The notes: generated by a model not told the origin, from the letters alone. DNA of 11,382 nt from Methanosarcinales archaeon (GCA_030672605.1 DAOVGE010000196.1:1-11382), one strand, 5' to 3'. Positions 1-6,840 are shown, counted from the first letter of the stretch. A program made the numbers and translations.

Positions 1-115
1 CTCTGCGAAATATCCAGTCTGCAGTGCACTCAAGATCATTCGAGAACTCCTCAAAACTATAACTGAGTGAGCTCATATACTGAAGGTTCAATGCAGCATA
101 ATCCAAAGTGGTCAT
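1..115 (-). CDS. 5' end of an unrecognised protein (partial, runs off the left edge)
   Basis: An open frame of 38 codons runs from an ATG at 113-115 to the left edge without a stop. The peptide begins MTTLDYAALNLQYMSSLSYS and continues with an acidic stretch and a Trp. A GGTGAT Shine-Dalgarno match lies five bases before the ATG (121-126 read on the minus strand), which supports this start. The gene is divergent from the small membrane protein at 178 and shares its A/T-rich upstream region. Too little is visible to suggest a function. The call rests on the open frame and the ribosome binding site only. Confidence 0.5.
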   Translation of the reverse strand, partial: MTTLDYAALNLQYMSSLSYSFEEFSNDLECTADWIFRR

Positions 116-120
116 TTACT

Positions 121-170
121 ATCACCATGGATATATTCACTTGCGTTAGTTAAAAAGTTTCTTATAGAGA
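121..170. promoter_or_regulatory. Divergent promoter region between the two leftmost genes
   Basis: The 62-base gap contains a TATA-like AGTTAAAAAG at 149-158, centred about 25 bases before the ATG at 178. On the minus strand TCTATAAG (161-168) or CTTTTTAACT (149-158) could serve the leftward gene. A GGTGAT Shine-Dalgarno site for the leftward gene is at 121-126. The rightward gene has no Shine-Dalgarno site, so its mRNA is probably leaderless. Promoter positions are inferred from spacing only. Confidence 0.4.
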
Positions 171-177
171 TTATTCT

Positions 178-531
178 ATGCTATCACTAGAAAATTGGAC
201 AGTGCCAGAAATACCAACCATGGGATCGTCTGGCGGCAACAGTGCGAGTGATGGCGGAGTTATCTTCTCCGGTGATATAGGTGACGATGCCACCATCAAT
301 ATCGACACGGGCAGCGAACCGCCACCAGCCAAGCGAAAATCAGTCTCGCTGTGGGACTATGTTCTTGGTGCTGTCGGCGGCGTATTAACCAGTGTTATCA
401 CTGCGATATCGATGAGTCTCTATTTTGAAGAACCGATAAATAATTTCAGGGTACCAGCCGGTGTAATCTGTGTATTAATGCTGTTGATAATAATTTATAT
501 GCGCTACAAACTCTCAAAATCGAAGACTTGA
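178..531 (+). CDS. Small two-helix membrane protein of unknown function
   Basis: This 117-residue protein has a Gly/Ser/Asp-rich N-terminal part (residues 15-46). It includes GVIFSGDIGDDATINID, then a short Pro/Lys linker, a first membrane segment at about 60-81 and a second at about 91-108 with a basic C-terminal tail. There is no signal peptide, so the N-terminal half is probably cytoplasmic with a helical hairpin in the membrane. I do not recognise the family. The alternating hydrophobic/Gly-Asp pattern loosely resembles the short 'GxxxxGDxxGxxxxID' segments found before membrane or signalling domains in some bacterial conflict proteins, but that is only a resemblance. The start is supported by a TATA-like element 25 bases upstream and the absence of a Shine-Dalgarno site. 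Confidence 0.6.
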   Translation: MLSLENWTVPEIPTMGSSGGNSASDGGVIFSGDIGDDATINIDTGSEPPPAKRKSVSLWDYVLGAVGGVLTSVITAISMSLYFEEPINNFRVPAGVICVLMLLIIIYMRYKLSKSKT

Positions 532-543
532 TCTGATCCAACC

Positions 544-559
544 AAAAAAAAAATAAAAA
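544..559 (-). terminator. T-rich terminator of the phoU-glycosyltransferase unit
   Basis: On the minus strand this is a run of T residues broken by a single A (ten A, T, five A on the plus strand). Archaeal transcription ends at such U-rich stretches without needing a hairpin. It lies about 130 bases beyond the stop codon of the leftward glycosyltransferase gene, with no gene between. Confidence 0.5.
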
Positions 560-691
560 GGGAGATGAGGGGATGGATTTCGCATCTCTGCCCAGAATCG
601 TGTAGGGCTGTGCAAGTCCTCACTACACAGATCAACCACAGTCATATAAATGTGCAATCCAAGAGCGGGGTGAAAGTGAATTCGCAGCCCA

Positions 692-1705
692 TCAAACTTC
701 GCTTCTCACGGACTCCTTCCACTCAACGCCGCCGCCAGATACCTGTTTTCCCAGCGCAACGATCCCACAGAGCGTAATCAGCCATGTGTGCCCGATGAGC
801 CCGATCGTCTGAACGATGGCACGCCGCATGCCGAACCTGCCCCACAGGCGAAGCCCGTACACCGGAATGATTGGCATTGTGAGAAACGCAACGAACGGGA
901 GGGTGAGCGCGAGAAACCATGCCAGTCTCCGCGGGAGGGGAATCTTTGATGTCATGAATGCTGGCAGATACGTGTGCAGACCCTGATATGCGCCTGCGAG
1001 CCATCTCACGCGTTGGTTGAAGAGATCGCCGAGACTTGCCGGCGCCTGCTCGCCAACCATTGTCTCCGGCGTGAAGACTCCGGTGAGTCCGGCGAGATAG
1101 CTCTTCTGGGTGAAGTCCAAGTCCTCGCACGAGACTGATTCGTTCAATTGATTGAATCGATGTCTCTCCATCAATTTCATGTTCAGAACCCCGATCAGCC
1201 CATTGAACTGGTTGAATCCGTCCAGTCTTCTGAACGTCCGGTACACATCGGAAAAAAAGAAGTACTCCGCAGCGATTGTTTTGGTAACCATGCTTTCATC
1301 TGCATTCGTGATGAAACGTGCGCTGCTCGCAATTATCGCATCCTGATTTGACCTGAGCGCACTCACGCACTCGACAAGAAAATTCGGCTCGGGGCGACTA
1401 TCCACATCAAAGAGCGCGATGTACTCCGGCGTCTTCTCATCCGAGGTGAACGTAGCAAGCGCATCGTTGACTGCGCCGGCACGCCGTCCACGGTTGTCCT
1501 TGCGCGCAATAACACTGACTGGCGCATCTTCGAGGAATTTCAGGCGATCGTCGGCTTCATTCTCTGTAGCAATCATATCGAGAACATAGATGACCCGAAC
1601 ATCAAGATCCCCGTTCTCCAGATCGAGTATGCAGTCCACGGACCGCTTGATTACCGATAGCGGCTCAAACGACGCTACCGGGACGATTACCTCGAGTTGC
1701 TCCAT
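692..1705 (-). CDS. Processive-type family 2 glycosyltransferase, membrane anchored
   Basis: The 337-residue protein carries the full GT-A signature of processive family 2 glycosyltransferases. These are an N-terminal EVIVPV strand, the metal/nucleotide-binding DVD at 100-102, an FNGLIG acceptor-site strand around 167, the catalytic ED pair at 194-195, and the QxxRW motif as QRVRW at 231-235. Two or three membrane segments follow (about 261-285 and 296-318), without the long N-terminal membrane region of cellulose synthases. QxxRW is typical of enzymes that extend a chain of sugars (hyaluronan, chitin or cellulose synthase type). The enzyme is therefore predicted to sit at the cytoplasmic membrane and build or extend a cell-surface polysaccharide. 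Donor and product cannot be read from the sequence. Its ATG overlaps the TAA of the preceding small membrane gene by one base, so the two are probably translationally coupled. Confidence 0.85.
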   Translation of the reverse strand: MEQLEVIVPVASFEPLSVIKRSVDCILDLENGDLDVRVIYVLDMIATENEADDRLKFLEDAPVSVIARKDNRGRRAGAVNDALATFTSDEKTPEYIALFDVDSRPEPNFLVECVSALRSNQDAIIASSARFITNADESMVTKTIAAEYFFFSDVYRTFRRLDGFNQFNGLIGVLNMKLMERHRFNQLNESVSCEDLDFTQKSYLAGLTGVFTPETMVGEQAPASLGDLFNQRVRWLAGAYQGLHTYLPAFMTSKIPLPRRLAWFLALTLPFVAFLTMPIIPVYGLRLWGRFGMRRAIVQTIGLIGHTWLITLCGIVALGKQVSGGGVEWKESVRSEV

Positions 1706-1962
1706 TATCCAAGGAGTAGCGTGATTATATCCGCGCCCTGTGTGGCAGTCACGATCAGATTCAGCACGATTCCTATGAGTGCGCCTGTGATCAGGCTGGT
1801 GATGATCCTGATCTTGATGATGAGAATTGCTGCTATGATTATCGATACGATCAATCCGACTCCTGAACTGGATCCAATCAGGCTCAGAAGACCAACTGAT
1901 CCGGATATAAATCCCAGAAGCACTGAAACAGCATTTATTCCAAACACAATCCCTATTACCAC
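1705..1962 (-). CDS. Small, very hydrophobic membrane protein; start uncertain
   Basis: The 85-residue frame from GTG at 1960-1962 is almost entirely hydrophobic. It is rich in Ile, Leu, Val, Gly and Ser, and probably forms two or three membrane helices (about 2-20, 24-50 and 55-75). I do not recognise it. The GTG has no Shine-Dalgarno site. The same frame stays open for 13 codons further upstream, with a natural-looking N-terminus ending GDITGNNTFTIIG, but that part contains no ATG, GTG or TTG. A GAGGTGAT Shine-Dalgarno-like sequence lies at 1994-2001 (minus strand). A separate short frame starts with ATG at 2024 just after the phoU stop, so a frameshift is possible. The TAA overlaps the ATG of the glycosyltransferase, which suggests a linked envelope function. 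Confidence 0.6.
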   Translation of the reverse strand: MVIGIVFGINAVSVLLGFISGSVGLLSLIGSSSGVGLIVSIIIAAILIIKIRIITSLITGALIGIVLNLIVTATQGADIITLLLG

Positions 1963-2026
1963 TCCGATTATCGTAAAAGTGTTGTTTCCCGTGATATCAC
2001 CTCATGTGCATCCATTGTGCCCATGA

Positions 2027-2680
2027 TCAGTTCAGATGCACCCGATCTCCAGTCACCATGTAGATCACGTTCTCGCAGACGTTCACGGCATGATCCCCGA
2101 TGCGCTCGAGATACTTCGACGCAAAGAGCAGGTTTGAGATGCTGGCAAGTCTCTTTGGATCCTCCACATAATACGTCATCAGTTCTCTTCGTACCTGATC
2201 ATAGAGTCCATCGACGATATCATCCTCCTCTGCGGTCCGGTGTGCAAGGTCGCTGTCCATCTCACCAAACGACCGGATTGCGGAGTTGAGCATCTCGCGT
2301 ACAATGTCGGACATCCGGGGAATGTCAATTAATGGTTTTACATGCGGCTCATTCTTCTGGTATGTGGTGATCCTCGCAACATCAACGCCGAGATCGCCCA
2401 TCCGCTCGAGATCGATCTGGATCTTGAGCGCGGTTGCAATCGTTCGCAGATCGACAGCCATGGGCTGCTGAAGCGCAATCAGACGCAGACACGCCTTCTC
2501 GATGTCGCATGCGAGATCGTCCACCTCCTTATCCCTCTCGATTGTGGACTGCGCCAGCGCCAGATCCTGGTTCTTGAGCGACACGACCGCATCACGGATG
2601 ATTACATCAACTATCTCGCCAAGCTTTATAATATTGCTTTTCAGTTTCTCCAGTTCCTGTTCGTACCGATTCCTAACCAT
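2027..2680 (-). CDS. phoU: PhoU-family phosphate signalling protein
   Basis: The 217-residue, all-helical protein has the two-fold repeated PhoU domain. Each repeat ends in the metal-binding E-R-x-G-D motif, ERMGD at 92-96 and ERIGD at 192-196, the second continuing HAVNVCENVIYMVTG. Family members bind iron or manganese clusters, sit at the inner membrane face and modulate phosphate uptake through the Pst transporter and its sensor. The length matches the family (about 215-240). No pst genes are visible; instead phoU is the first gene of a leftward unit with a small membrane protein and a glycosyltransferase. The minus-strand ATG has a TATA-like TTAATAAG about 28 bases upstream and no Shine-Dalgarno site, which supports a leaderless start here. 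Confidence 0.95.
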   Translation of the reverse strand: MVRNRYEQELEKLKSNIIKLGEIVDVIIRDAVVSLKNQDLALAQSTIERDKEVDDLACDIEKACLRLIALQQPMAVDLRTIATALKIQIDLERMGDLGVDVARITTYQKNEPHVKPLIDIPRMSDIVREMLNSAIRSFGEMDSDLAHRTAEEDDIVDGLYDQVRRELMTYYVEDPKRLASISNLLFASKYLERIGDHAVNVCENVIYMVTGDRVHLN

Positions 2681-2702
2681 TGTAATCTATTATATCAGTT
2701 AT

Positions 2703-2713
2703 CTCTTATTAAT
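2703..2713 (-). promoter_or_regulatory. TATA box of the phoU unit
   Basis: On the minus strand the sequence reads ATTAATAAGAG, centred about 28 bases before the phoU ATG. This is the usual archaeal distance for a leaderless or nearly leaderless transcript. No Shine-Dalgarno site precedes the ATG. Confidence 0.5.
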
Positions 2714-2757
2714 CCAGTAGTTTCAGGTTTTCGCACTCATATTCATACAATCTTGTA

Positions 2758-2938
2758 CGTGTTTAGCGACACAATCGAAAATTCCAGTGAAATCACGGGA
2801 TCTCATGGCAACTGAATTCGTGTAATTCGTGGCATTCGTCTGCATTCGTGATTTTATCACGAATGACACGAATAAACGAATCTCACGAATCTCAAAATCG
2901 ATGAAATCACTGGATTATCAGACCGCGTGTTTAGTGAC
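2758..2938. repeat. Symmetrical ATTCGTG heptamer array with nested flanking repeats
   Basis: Four ATTCGT(G/C) heptamers start at 2816, 2825, 2834 and 2844. They are followed by four inverted copies (C/A)ACGAAT at 2858, 2867, 2875 and 2884. The middle pair forms a perfect 9-bp stem (2844-2852 with 2856-2864) around a TTT loop. Outside the array, CCAGTGA (2784-2790) and its complement TCACTGG (2907-2913) form a second inverted pair. Outside that, CGTGTTTAGYGAC occurs as a 13-base direct repeat at 2758-2770 and 2926-2938 with one mismatch. All layers are centred near 2848-2853. The layout resembles a small non-autonomous insertion with a duplicated target, but no transposase is present. No gene is supported between 2714 and 3060. 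Confidence 0.75.
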
Positions 2939-2957
2939 CACAATATTACATAGATTT

Positions 2958-3042
2958 CCACGAGAAGGTGTGGGGATGCAAGATACAAAATGCAAACCCA
3001 ACCAATATCTTGTGACAATCTCGTGAAATCTCGTGGTTTTTT
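2958..3042. repeat. CACGAGA-type inverted repeat ending in a T run
   Basis: CCACGAGA at 2958-2965 is complementary to TCTCGTGG at 3029-3036. A second TCTCGTG copy starts at 3019, ten bases before the last one. Seven T residues (3037-3043) follow directly. The heptamer is a one-base variant of the ATTCGTG/CACGAAT unit in the neighbouring array. It could act as a transcription stop on the plus strand, but no rightward gene precedes it. Confidence 0.4.
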
Positions 3043-3062
3043 TCACCATAGCTACACACATT

Positions 3063-3078
3063 CATAAAATCTTTAATG
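3063..3078 (+). promoter_or_regulatory. TATA-like element for the NEW3-type membrane protein
   Basis: The A/T-rich stretch CATAAAATCTTTAAT lies about 25-35 bases before the ATG at 3102. No Shine-Dalgarno site is present, which fits a leaderless transcript. Confidence 0.4.
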
Positions 3079-3101
3079 TGGCAACGCCAATGTAAACCTG
3101 C

Positions 3102-3734
3102 ATGGGGTCAATTGTTTACGCAGTGCGGTTGCGTGTGCTACTCACGCTACTTGTGCTACCTGCACTGCTCGCGCATCCGGGGGCATCGGCAATCGGGGAC
3201 GGCTCGATCTACGATGACTATCTGAAGATTGTGGATATACAGCCTGCGGAAGTGGACGTGTATCAGGGGTCGAACAGAACGTTCTCTGCAACGGTTGCAA
3301 ATCACGGGAATCTATGCTACGACGCCAGCATCGCATTTCGCAATCTGCCCCGGGGGATTACGATATATCCTGCGGAGCCGGAGACTGAGACAATCGATGT
3401 CAAAGAGACTGCCGAGTACGTAGTAACAATTCACGCAAGCGAGACTGCACCGGTTGGGACATACATAATCGAGATTGCTGATAACAGTGCGAAGGATCCC
3501 GGCACATGGCAGCCCCTGACGCTCACAATCCGTGAACCGCTTCCTCCACCCACACCGGCACCAACCAAGCGGATCACGCCGGTTGCCGCTGGCATTCCGA
3601 CCAGACCGGCAGAGGCATCGGGGCAGGAAGATGGAACCGGCAGAGGCAGAGGTATCAAAATCCTCATCTGGATTGTGGCGGTTCTGGGAGCGTTGCTCGG
3701 AATTTTTGCATTTCTGCGGCACAAGAGGGTATGA
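3102..3734 (+). CDS. Exported, membrane-anchored NEW3-like beta-sandwich protein
   Basis: The 210-residue protein has an N-terminal signal peptide (residues 1-30, ending GASA). An extracellular domain follows at about 40-143 with the hallmarks of the NEW3/CARDB-type Ig-like fold: VDVYQGSNRTFSATVANHGN, the NLPRGITIYP strand-turn, and the APVGTYIIEI closing strands. Next come a Pro/Thr linker (144-170), a Gly/Arg-rich stretch, one membrane helix at about 185-205 and a short basic tail. It is therefore anchored on the cell surface by its C-terminus, domain outward. Such domains usually serve as adhesion or spacer modules in archaeal surface proteins. The substrate or partner is unknown. It lacks the PGF motif seen in the other secreted protein of this window. 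The start was chosen because it gives a complete signal peptide and a TATA-like element sits at leaderless distance. Confidence 0.75.
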   Translation: MGSIVYAVRLRVLLTLLVLPALLAHPGASAIGDGSIYDDYLKIVDIQPAEVDVYQGSNRTFSATVANHGNLCYDASIAFRNLPRGITIYPAEPETETIDVKETAEYVVTIHASETAPVGTYIIEIADNSAKDPGTWQPLTLTIREPLPPPTPAPTKRITPVAAGIPTRPAEASGQEDGTGRGRGIKILIWIVAVLGALLGIFAFLRHKRV

Positions 3735-3756
3735 GGGCGCGGCTTCCGGCACACCC

Positions 3757-3800
3757 CAACCTTTATAATTACAAAATTGTGATGTACAAAGAAAAAGGAG
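3757..3800 (+). promoter_or_regulatory. Promoter and Shine-Dalgarno site of the rpl10e operon
   Basis: CTTTATAATTA at 3761-3771 is a good archaeal TATA box, preceded by a C/A-rich possible BRE. The start site would fall near 3795. AAGGAG at 3795-3800 is a clear Shine-Dalgarno site eleven bases before the ATG at 3812. Confidence 0.6.
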
Positions 3801-3811
3801 TACATTACTAG

Positions 3812-4327
3812 ATGGTAACCAAACCGGCAAAGATGTATCGTAAACTGGAGCGACCATACACCCGCCGCGAGTATATGGGCGGTGTCCCTGGCAGCCACAT
3901 CGTAAGTTTTGACATGGGCAACTTAACCGAGGATTTTCCAGTATCCGTATCGCTGATTGCAAAGGAACAGTGCCAGATACGGCACAACGCGCTCGAAGCT
4001 GCGCGAATCACCGCGAACCGGTACCTGCTCAAGGATGTCGGACGTGCCAATTTCCATCTGAAACTGCGTGTGCACCCGCATCATGTGCTCCGCGAGAACA
4101 AGCTTGCAACCGGTGCCGGTGCTGACCGTGTATCCAGCGGGATGCGGCATGCGTTCGGAAAACTGGTTGGAACCGCGGCAAGGGTGCGTTCCGGACAGCG
4201 AATCTTCACGGTATCCGTGCACCCATCGCAATTTCCGCATGCAAAAGAGGCGCTGAGACGCATTGGCTACAAGCTACCCACGCCGGTCTCAATTGTGGTC
4301 GATACCGGGCAGGAACTGGTTCAATGA
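3812..4327 (+). CDS. rpl10e: 50S ribosomal protein L10e (uL16 family)
   Basis: The 171-residue protein matches archaeal L10e over its full length. It has the N-terminal KPAKMYRKLERPYTRREYM, the RITANRYLLKDVGRANFHLKLRVHP core, the HHVLRENKLATGAGADRVSSGM loop that points to the peptidyl-transferase and A-site region, and the GQRIFTVSVH strand. The protein binds 23S rRNA near the tRNA acceptor arm and helps place A-site tRNA. A TATA box and an AAGGAG site precede it, so it heads a transcript. Its TGA overlaps the ATG of the aIF2-beta gene in an ATGA arrangement, which implies coupled translation of a ribosomal protein and an initiation factor. Confidence 0.97.
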   Translation: MVTKPAKMYRKLERPYTRREYMGGVPGSHIVSFDMGNLTEDFPVSVSLIAKEQCQIRHNALEAARITANRYLLKDVGRANFHLKLRVHPHHVLRENKLATGAGADRVSSGMRHAFGKLVGTAARVRSGQRIFTVSVHPSQFPHAKEALRRIGYKLPTPVSIVVDTGQELVQ

Positions 4328-4950
4328 TCGATTATGAAAAAAGTCTGAATCGAGCATTCGAACAGATGCCAGAGTATCTGACAACGGATGTGCGTTTTTC
4401 CATTCCGGAACCGCATATATTCATAGAGGGCAAAACCACCGTTTTAAAGAATTTTCTCGAGATTGCTGACGTAGTCAACCGGGATCCAACCCATCTGCTG
4501 AAGTACATGCTGAAAGAACTGGGTACTGCCGGCAAGCTCGACGGGAATCGCGTGATCTTCCAGGGGAAGTTCACCGCAGAGACAATTCAGTCCCAGATCA
4601 CTGCCTACGCCGACGAGTTCGTGATATGCTCGGAGTGTGGGCGTCCGGACACCGAACTGGTGCGAAGCGACCGTGTATTAACGCTGAAATGCGCAGCATG
4701 CGGTGCACACCGACCGATCCGGAAGCGCAGGGTCCGTCCGGTCGTAGCAAAGGATGCAATAGAGGAAGGCGGCGAATACGATGTGAGGATCACCGGAGTC
4801 GGGAGAAAAGGCGATGGCTTCACCCAGATCGACAAATACACAATATACGTTCCGAGGACGGTTAAAGGCGAGATTGTTACCATAAAGGTCAACAGCATCT
4901 CAGGAACGCTCGCATTCGCCGAGATACTCGAACGAAAAGAGAAGGAATAG
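4324..4950 (+). CDS. eif2b: Translation initiation factor aIF2 subunit beta with C-terminal TRAM domain
   Basis: The 208-residue protein is the beta subunit of aIF2, the GTP-dependent factor that brings Met-tRNAi to the small ribosomal subunit. Residues 1-20 form the helix that docks on the gamma subunit. Residues 25-95 form the eIF2B/eIF5 core with a FFLEIADVVNRDP-like segment (here NFLEIADVVNRDP). A C4 zinc ribbon follows with Cys102, Cys105, Cys123 and Cys126. Residues 146-205 form a TRAM domain (GEYDVRITGVGRKGDG, VKGEIVTIKVNSI), an RNA-binding OB-fold extension found in aIF2-beta of several methanogen-related archaea but not in eukaryotes. The ATG overlaps the L10e stop, so the two are cotranslated. 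Confidence 0.95.
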   Translation: MIDYEKSLNRAFEQMPEYLTTDVRFSIPEPHIFIEGKTTVLKNFLEIADVVNRDPTHLLKYMLKELGTAGKLDGNRVIFQGKFTAETIQSQITAYADEFVICSECGRPDTELVRSDRVLTLKCAACGAHRPIRKRRVRPVVAKDAIEEGGEYDVRITGVGRKGDGFTQIDKYTIYVPRTVKGEIVTIKVNSISGTLAFAEILERKEKE

Positions 4951-4994
4951 TGATAAGGAGCGGCATTAAACCAGTTGTGAGATAAGGTGTGACA

Positions 4995-5339
4995 ATGAGT
5001 GCGGACGACGACGATACGTTCTTTGAGAACCGGCGCAAGGTTATGTTTGTTACAAACGTGCTTATCGATAACGATGCGTACGTTGACTATATGCGATCAA
5101 AGGGATTGGGTGGTGTTCAGGTGCTTGATCTCCTCGAACTCTTCGGAAACGTCTTCGGACCGTTCGATGAGGCAGATATCACGCGGACAGTCGAACAACT
5201 CGTTCATGAGGGGCTTCTCGTCTCGATGGGGGGCGGAATCGTGGCGAACCCTGACCCGCCGGTCTCGGTGGATTCGGAAGGAATCAAGATTGAGATCGAG
5301 ACGATCGGGTACGAAGAGGTGGACGTTGAAGCGGATTGA
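4995..5339 (+). CDS. Small acidic winged-helix-like protein of unknown function
   Basis: I do not recognise this 114-residue protein. It has an acidic N-terminus (SADDDD), a basic/hydrophobic segment (RRKVMFVTNVLIDNDAYV, about 13-30), and a region at about 40-88. That region reads like a winged helix: helix VQVLDLLELFG, helix EADITRTVEQLVHEG, then a short wing with LLVSMGGGIV. An acidic strand-rich tail follows. The ATG at 4995 is preferred over the GTG at 4989 because AAGGTG (4984-4989) lies five bases upstream of it. The gene is 44 bases after the aIF2-beta stop and 61 bases before gatB, in the same direction, so a role tied to translation or to control of this cluster is possible. That is inference from position only. 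Confidence 0.75.
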   Translation: MSADDDDTFFENRRKVMFVTNVLIDNDAYVDYMRSKGLGGVQVLDLLELFGNVFGPFDEADITRTVEQLVHEGLLVSMGGGIVANPDPPVSVDSEGIKIEIETIGYEEVDVEAD

Positions 5340-5365
5340 TGCCGCTTTTGGGAGCGTGCAAGAGA

Positions 5366-5379
5366 AAGTTTAATCTTAT
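5366..5379 (+). promoter_or_regulatory. TATA-like element for gatB
   Basis: AAGTTTAATCTTAT is centred about 28 bases before the gatB ATG at 5401. No Shine-Dalgarno site precedes that ATG, so gatB may have its own leaderless transcript in addition to read-through from upstream genes. Confidence 0.45.
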
Positions 5380-5400
5380 TTGCGCATAGGTTCATCAAAA

Positions 5401-6831
5401 ATGTCTGCTGAAACAGAAGATGGCGTGATAATCGGGCTCGAGATCCATGTTCAACTGAACAAGTTGCATTCGAAGTTATTCTGCTCATGCGGTCTTGATT
5501 ACCACGACGCGCCTCCGAACACCCACACGTGCCCGGTATGCCTCGGTCTGCCCGGGTCACTTCCTGTGTTGAACAAATCCGCGGTGAAGAGCGCAATAAA
5601 AGTGGCTCTTGCTCTGAATTGCGAAATTGCCCCACAAACACAGTTTTATCGCAAGAATTACTATTATCCCGATCTCCCCAAGGGATTTCAGGTCACGCAG
5701 TACGATTATCCCATATCAGTCAATGGACATCTCGAAATCGAAGGTGATCAGGGACACAGGTGTATCAGGATTAACCGAGTTCACATGGAGGAGGATCCGG
5801 GGCGGCTGGTGCACGAGGGCACGATTGATCGGTCAAAGTTCACACTGGTCGATTACAACCGTGCTGGCGTGCCGTTGCTCGAGATAGTGACAGAACCGGA
5901 CATGCGCAGCCCGAAAGAGGCGAGAAGATTCCTGAACAAACTCAGAAACTTGCTCGAATATCTCGATGTCTTCGACAGCGACCTGGATGGCGCGATCCGT
6001 GTGGATGCGAACATTTCGCTTGCAGGTGGTGTGCGCGCCGAGGTCAAGAACATATCCTCATACAAGGGCGCGGAACGCGCGCTCTCGTTTGAGATCGTAC
6101 GCCAGAGAAACGTGCTGCGCCGCGGCGGCGTTGTTGTGCAGGAGACCAGACATTTCGACGAGTTGCGCGGCGTCACAATCTCGATGCGGACGAAGGAGAC
6201 CGAGCACGATTATCGATATTTCCCAGAACCTGATCTGGTTCCTATGCAGATTGCAGACTGGGCACCGGAGATTAAGAAGAACCTGCCAGAACTGCCCGAT
6301 GCCCAGAAAACTCGGTTTTTGAAGGAGTATGGCATAACAGAGAACCATGCACAATCGCTGACACATGACCCGATGCTTGCACGCTTCTTCGAGGACGTTG
6401 CGCGTGAGATCGATCCGAAGATCAGCGCGTCGTGGATCGTGGACGTTCTCACAGGGGAACTAAATTATCGCGATCTCGAAATCGATGCATTCAGCTCAGA
6501 GAACATGATTGAGATTATCAGGCTGTTTACAGATGGCACGATAACGGAGAGGGGCGCAATCACAATCATCCGGACGATTCTCGACAAAGGCGGAACACCA
6601 GCAGAGATCGTGGCTGAACAGGAACTTGCAAAGGTCAAAACAGATGTCGTCACATCCGCGGTTCTCGAGGTTATAGAGGAGTGCGCCAATGCAGTCTCTG
6701 ACTATCGTGGTGGTGAGGAGAAGGCGCTGAATTACCTTGTCGGGCATGTGATGAAGAAGACCCAGGGGCGCGCCGATCCGCCGAAGGTGCGGGTGCAACT
6801 GCTCGCGGAACTGGCATCTGAAGATCAGTGA
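5401..6831 (+). CDS. gatB: Aspartyl/glutamyl-tRNA amidotransferase subunit B
   Basis: The 476-residue protein is GatB, the subunit that phosphorylates the mischarged aminoacyl-tRNA and amidates it with ammonia channelled from GatA. Signatures run in order: GLEIHVQL at 12-19, a zinc knuckle with Cys28, Cys30, Cys44 and Cys47 ending CPVCLGLPG, then RVHMEEDPGRL, VDYNRAGVPLLEIVTEPD, the EVKNISSYKGAERAL segment, and RTKETEHDYRYFPEPDL. A helical YqeY-like tRNA-binding tail follows from about residue 320. In archaea GatCAB mainly makes Asn-tRNA, since GatDE makes Gln-tRNA. The gatA and gatC genes are not in this window. The ATG was chosen over a TTG 21 bases upstream because the TATA box overlaps the latter. 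Confidence 0.97.
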   Translation: MSAETEDGVIIGLEIHVQLNKLHSKLFCSCGLDYHDAPPNTHTCPVCLGLPGSLPVLNKSAVKSAIKVALALNCEIAPQTQFYRKNYYYPDLPKGFQVTQYDYPISVNGHLEIEGDQGHRCIRINRVHMEEDPGRLVHEGTIDRSKFTLVDYNRAGVPLLEIVTEPDMRSPKEARRFLNKLRNLLEYLDVFDSDLDGAIRVDANISLAGGVRAEVKNISSYKGAERALSFEIVRQRNVLRRGGVVVQETRHFDELRGVTISMRTKETEHDYRYFPEPDLVPMQIADWAPEIKKNLPELPDAQKTRFLKEYGITENHAQSLTHDPMLARFFEDVAREIDPKISASWIVDVLTGELNYRDLEIDAFSSENMIEIIRLFTDGTITERGAITIIRTILDKGGTPAEIVAEQELAKVKTDVVTSAVLEVIEECANAVSDYRGGEEKALNYLVGHVMKKTQGRADPPKVRVQLLAELASEDQ

Positions 6832-6840
6832 TTAGCCAAT

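Noticed and set aside
600..628. Hairpin GTGTAG/CTACAC downstream of the glycosyltransferase
   Set aside because: The six-base stem with a 17-base loop is too weak to call; the T-rich stretch at 544-559 is a better terminator.
565..777. Rightward frame of 70 codons starting MRGWISHLC
   Set aside because: It runs antisense into the end of the well-supported glycosyltransferase and has no recognisable pattern. The GGGAG upstream belongs to an A/G-rich terminator region.
3312..3962. Leftward frame of 216 codons
   Set aside because: It lies opposite the NEW3-like protein and the start of L10e, is rich in Cys and Arg as antisense frames of such genes are, and has no motif.
4951..4994. ATAAGGAG Shine-Dalgarno-like site at about 4953-4960
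   Set aside because: No usable start codon follows at the right distance, and the next gene has its own AAGGTG site.
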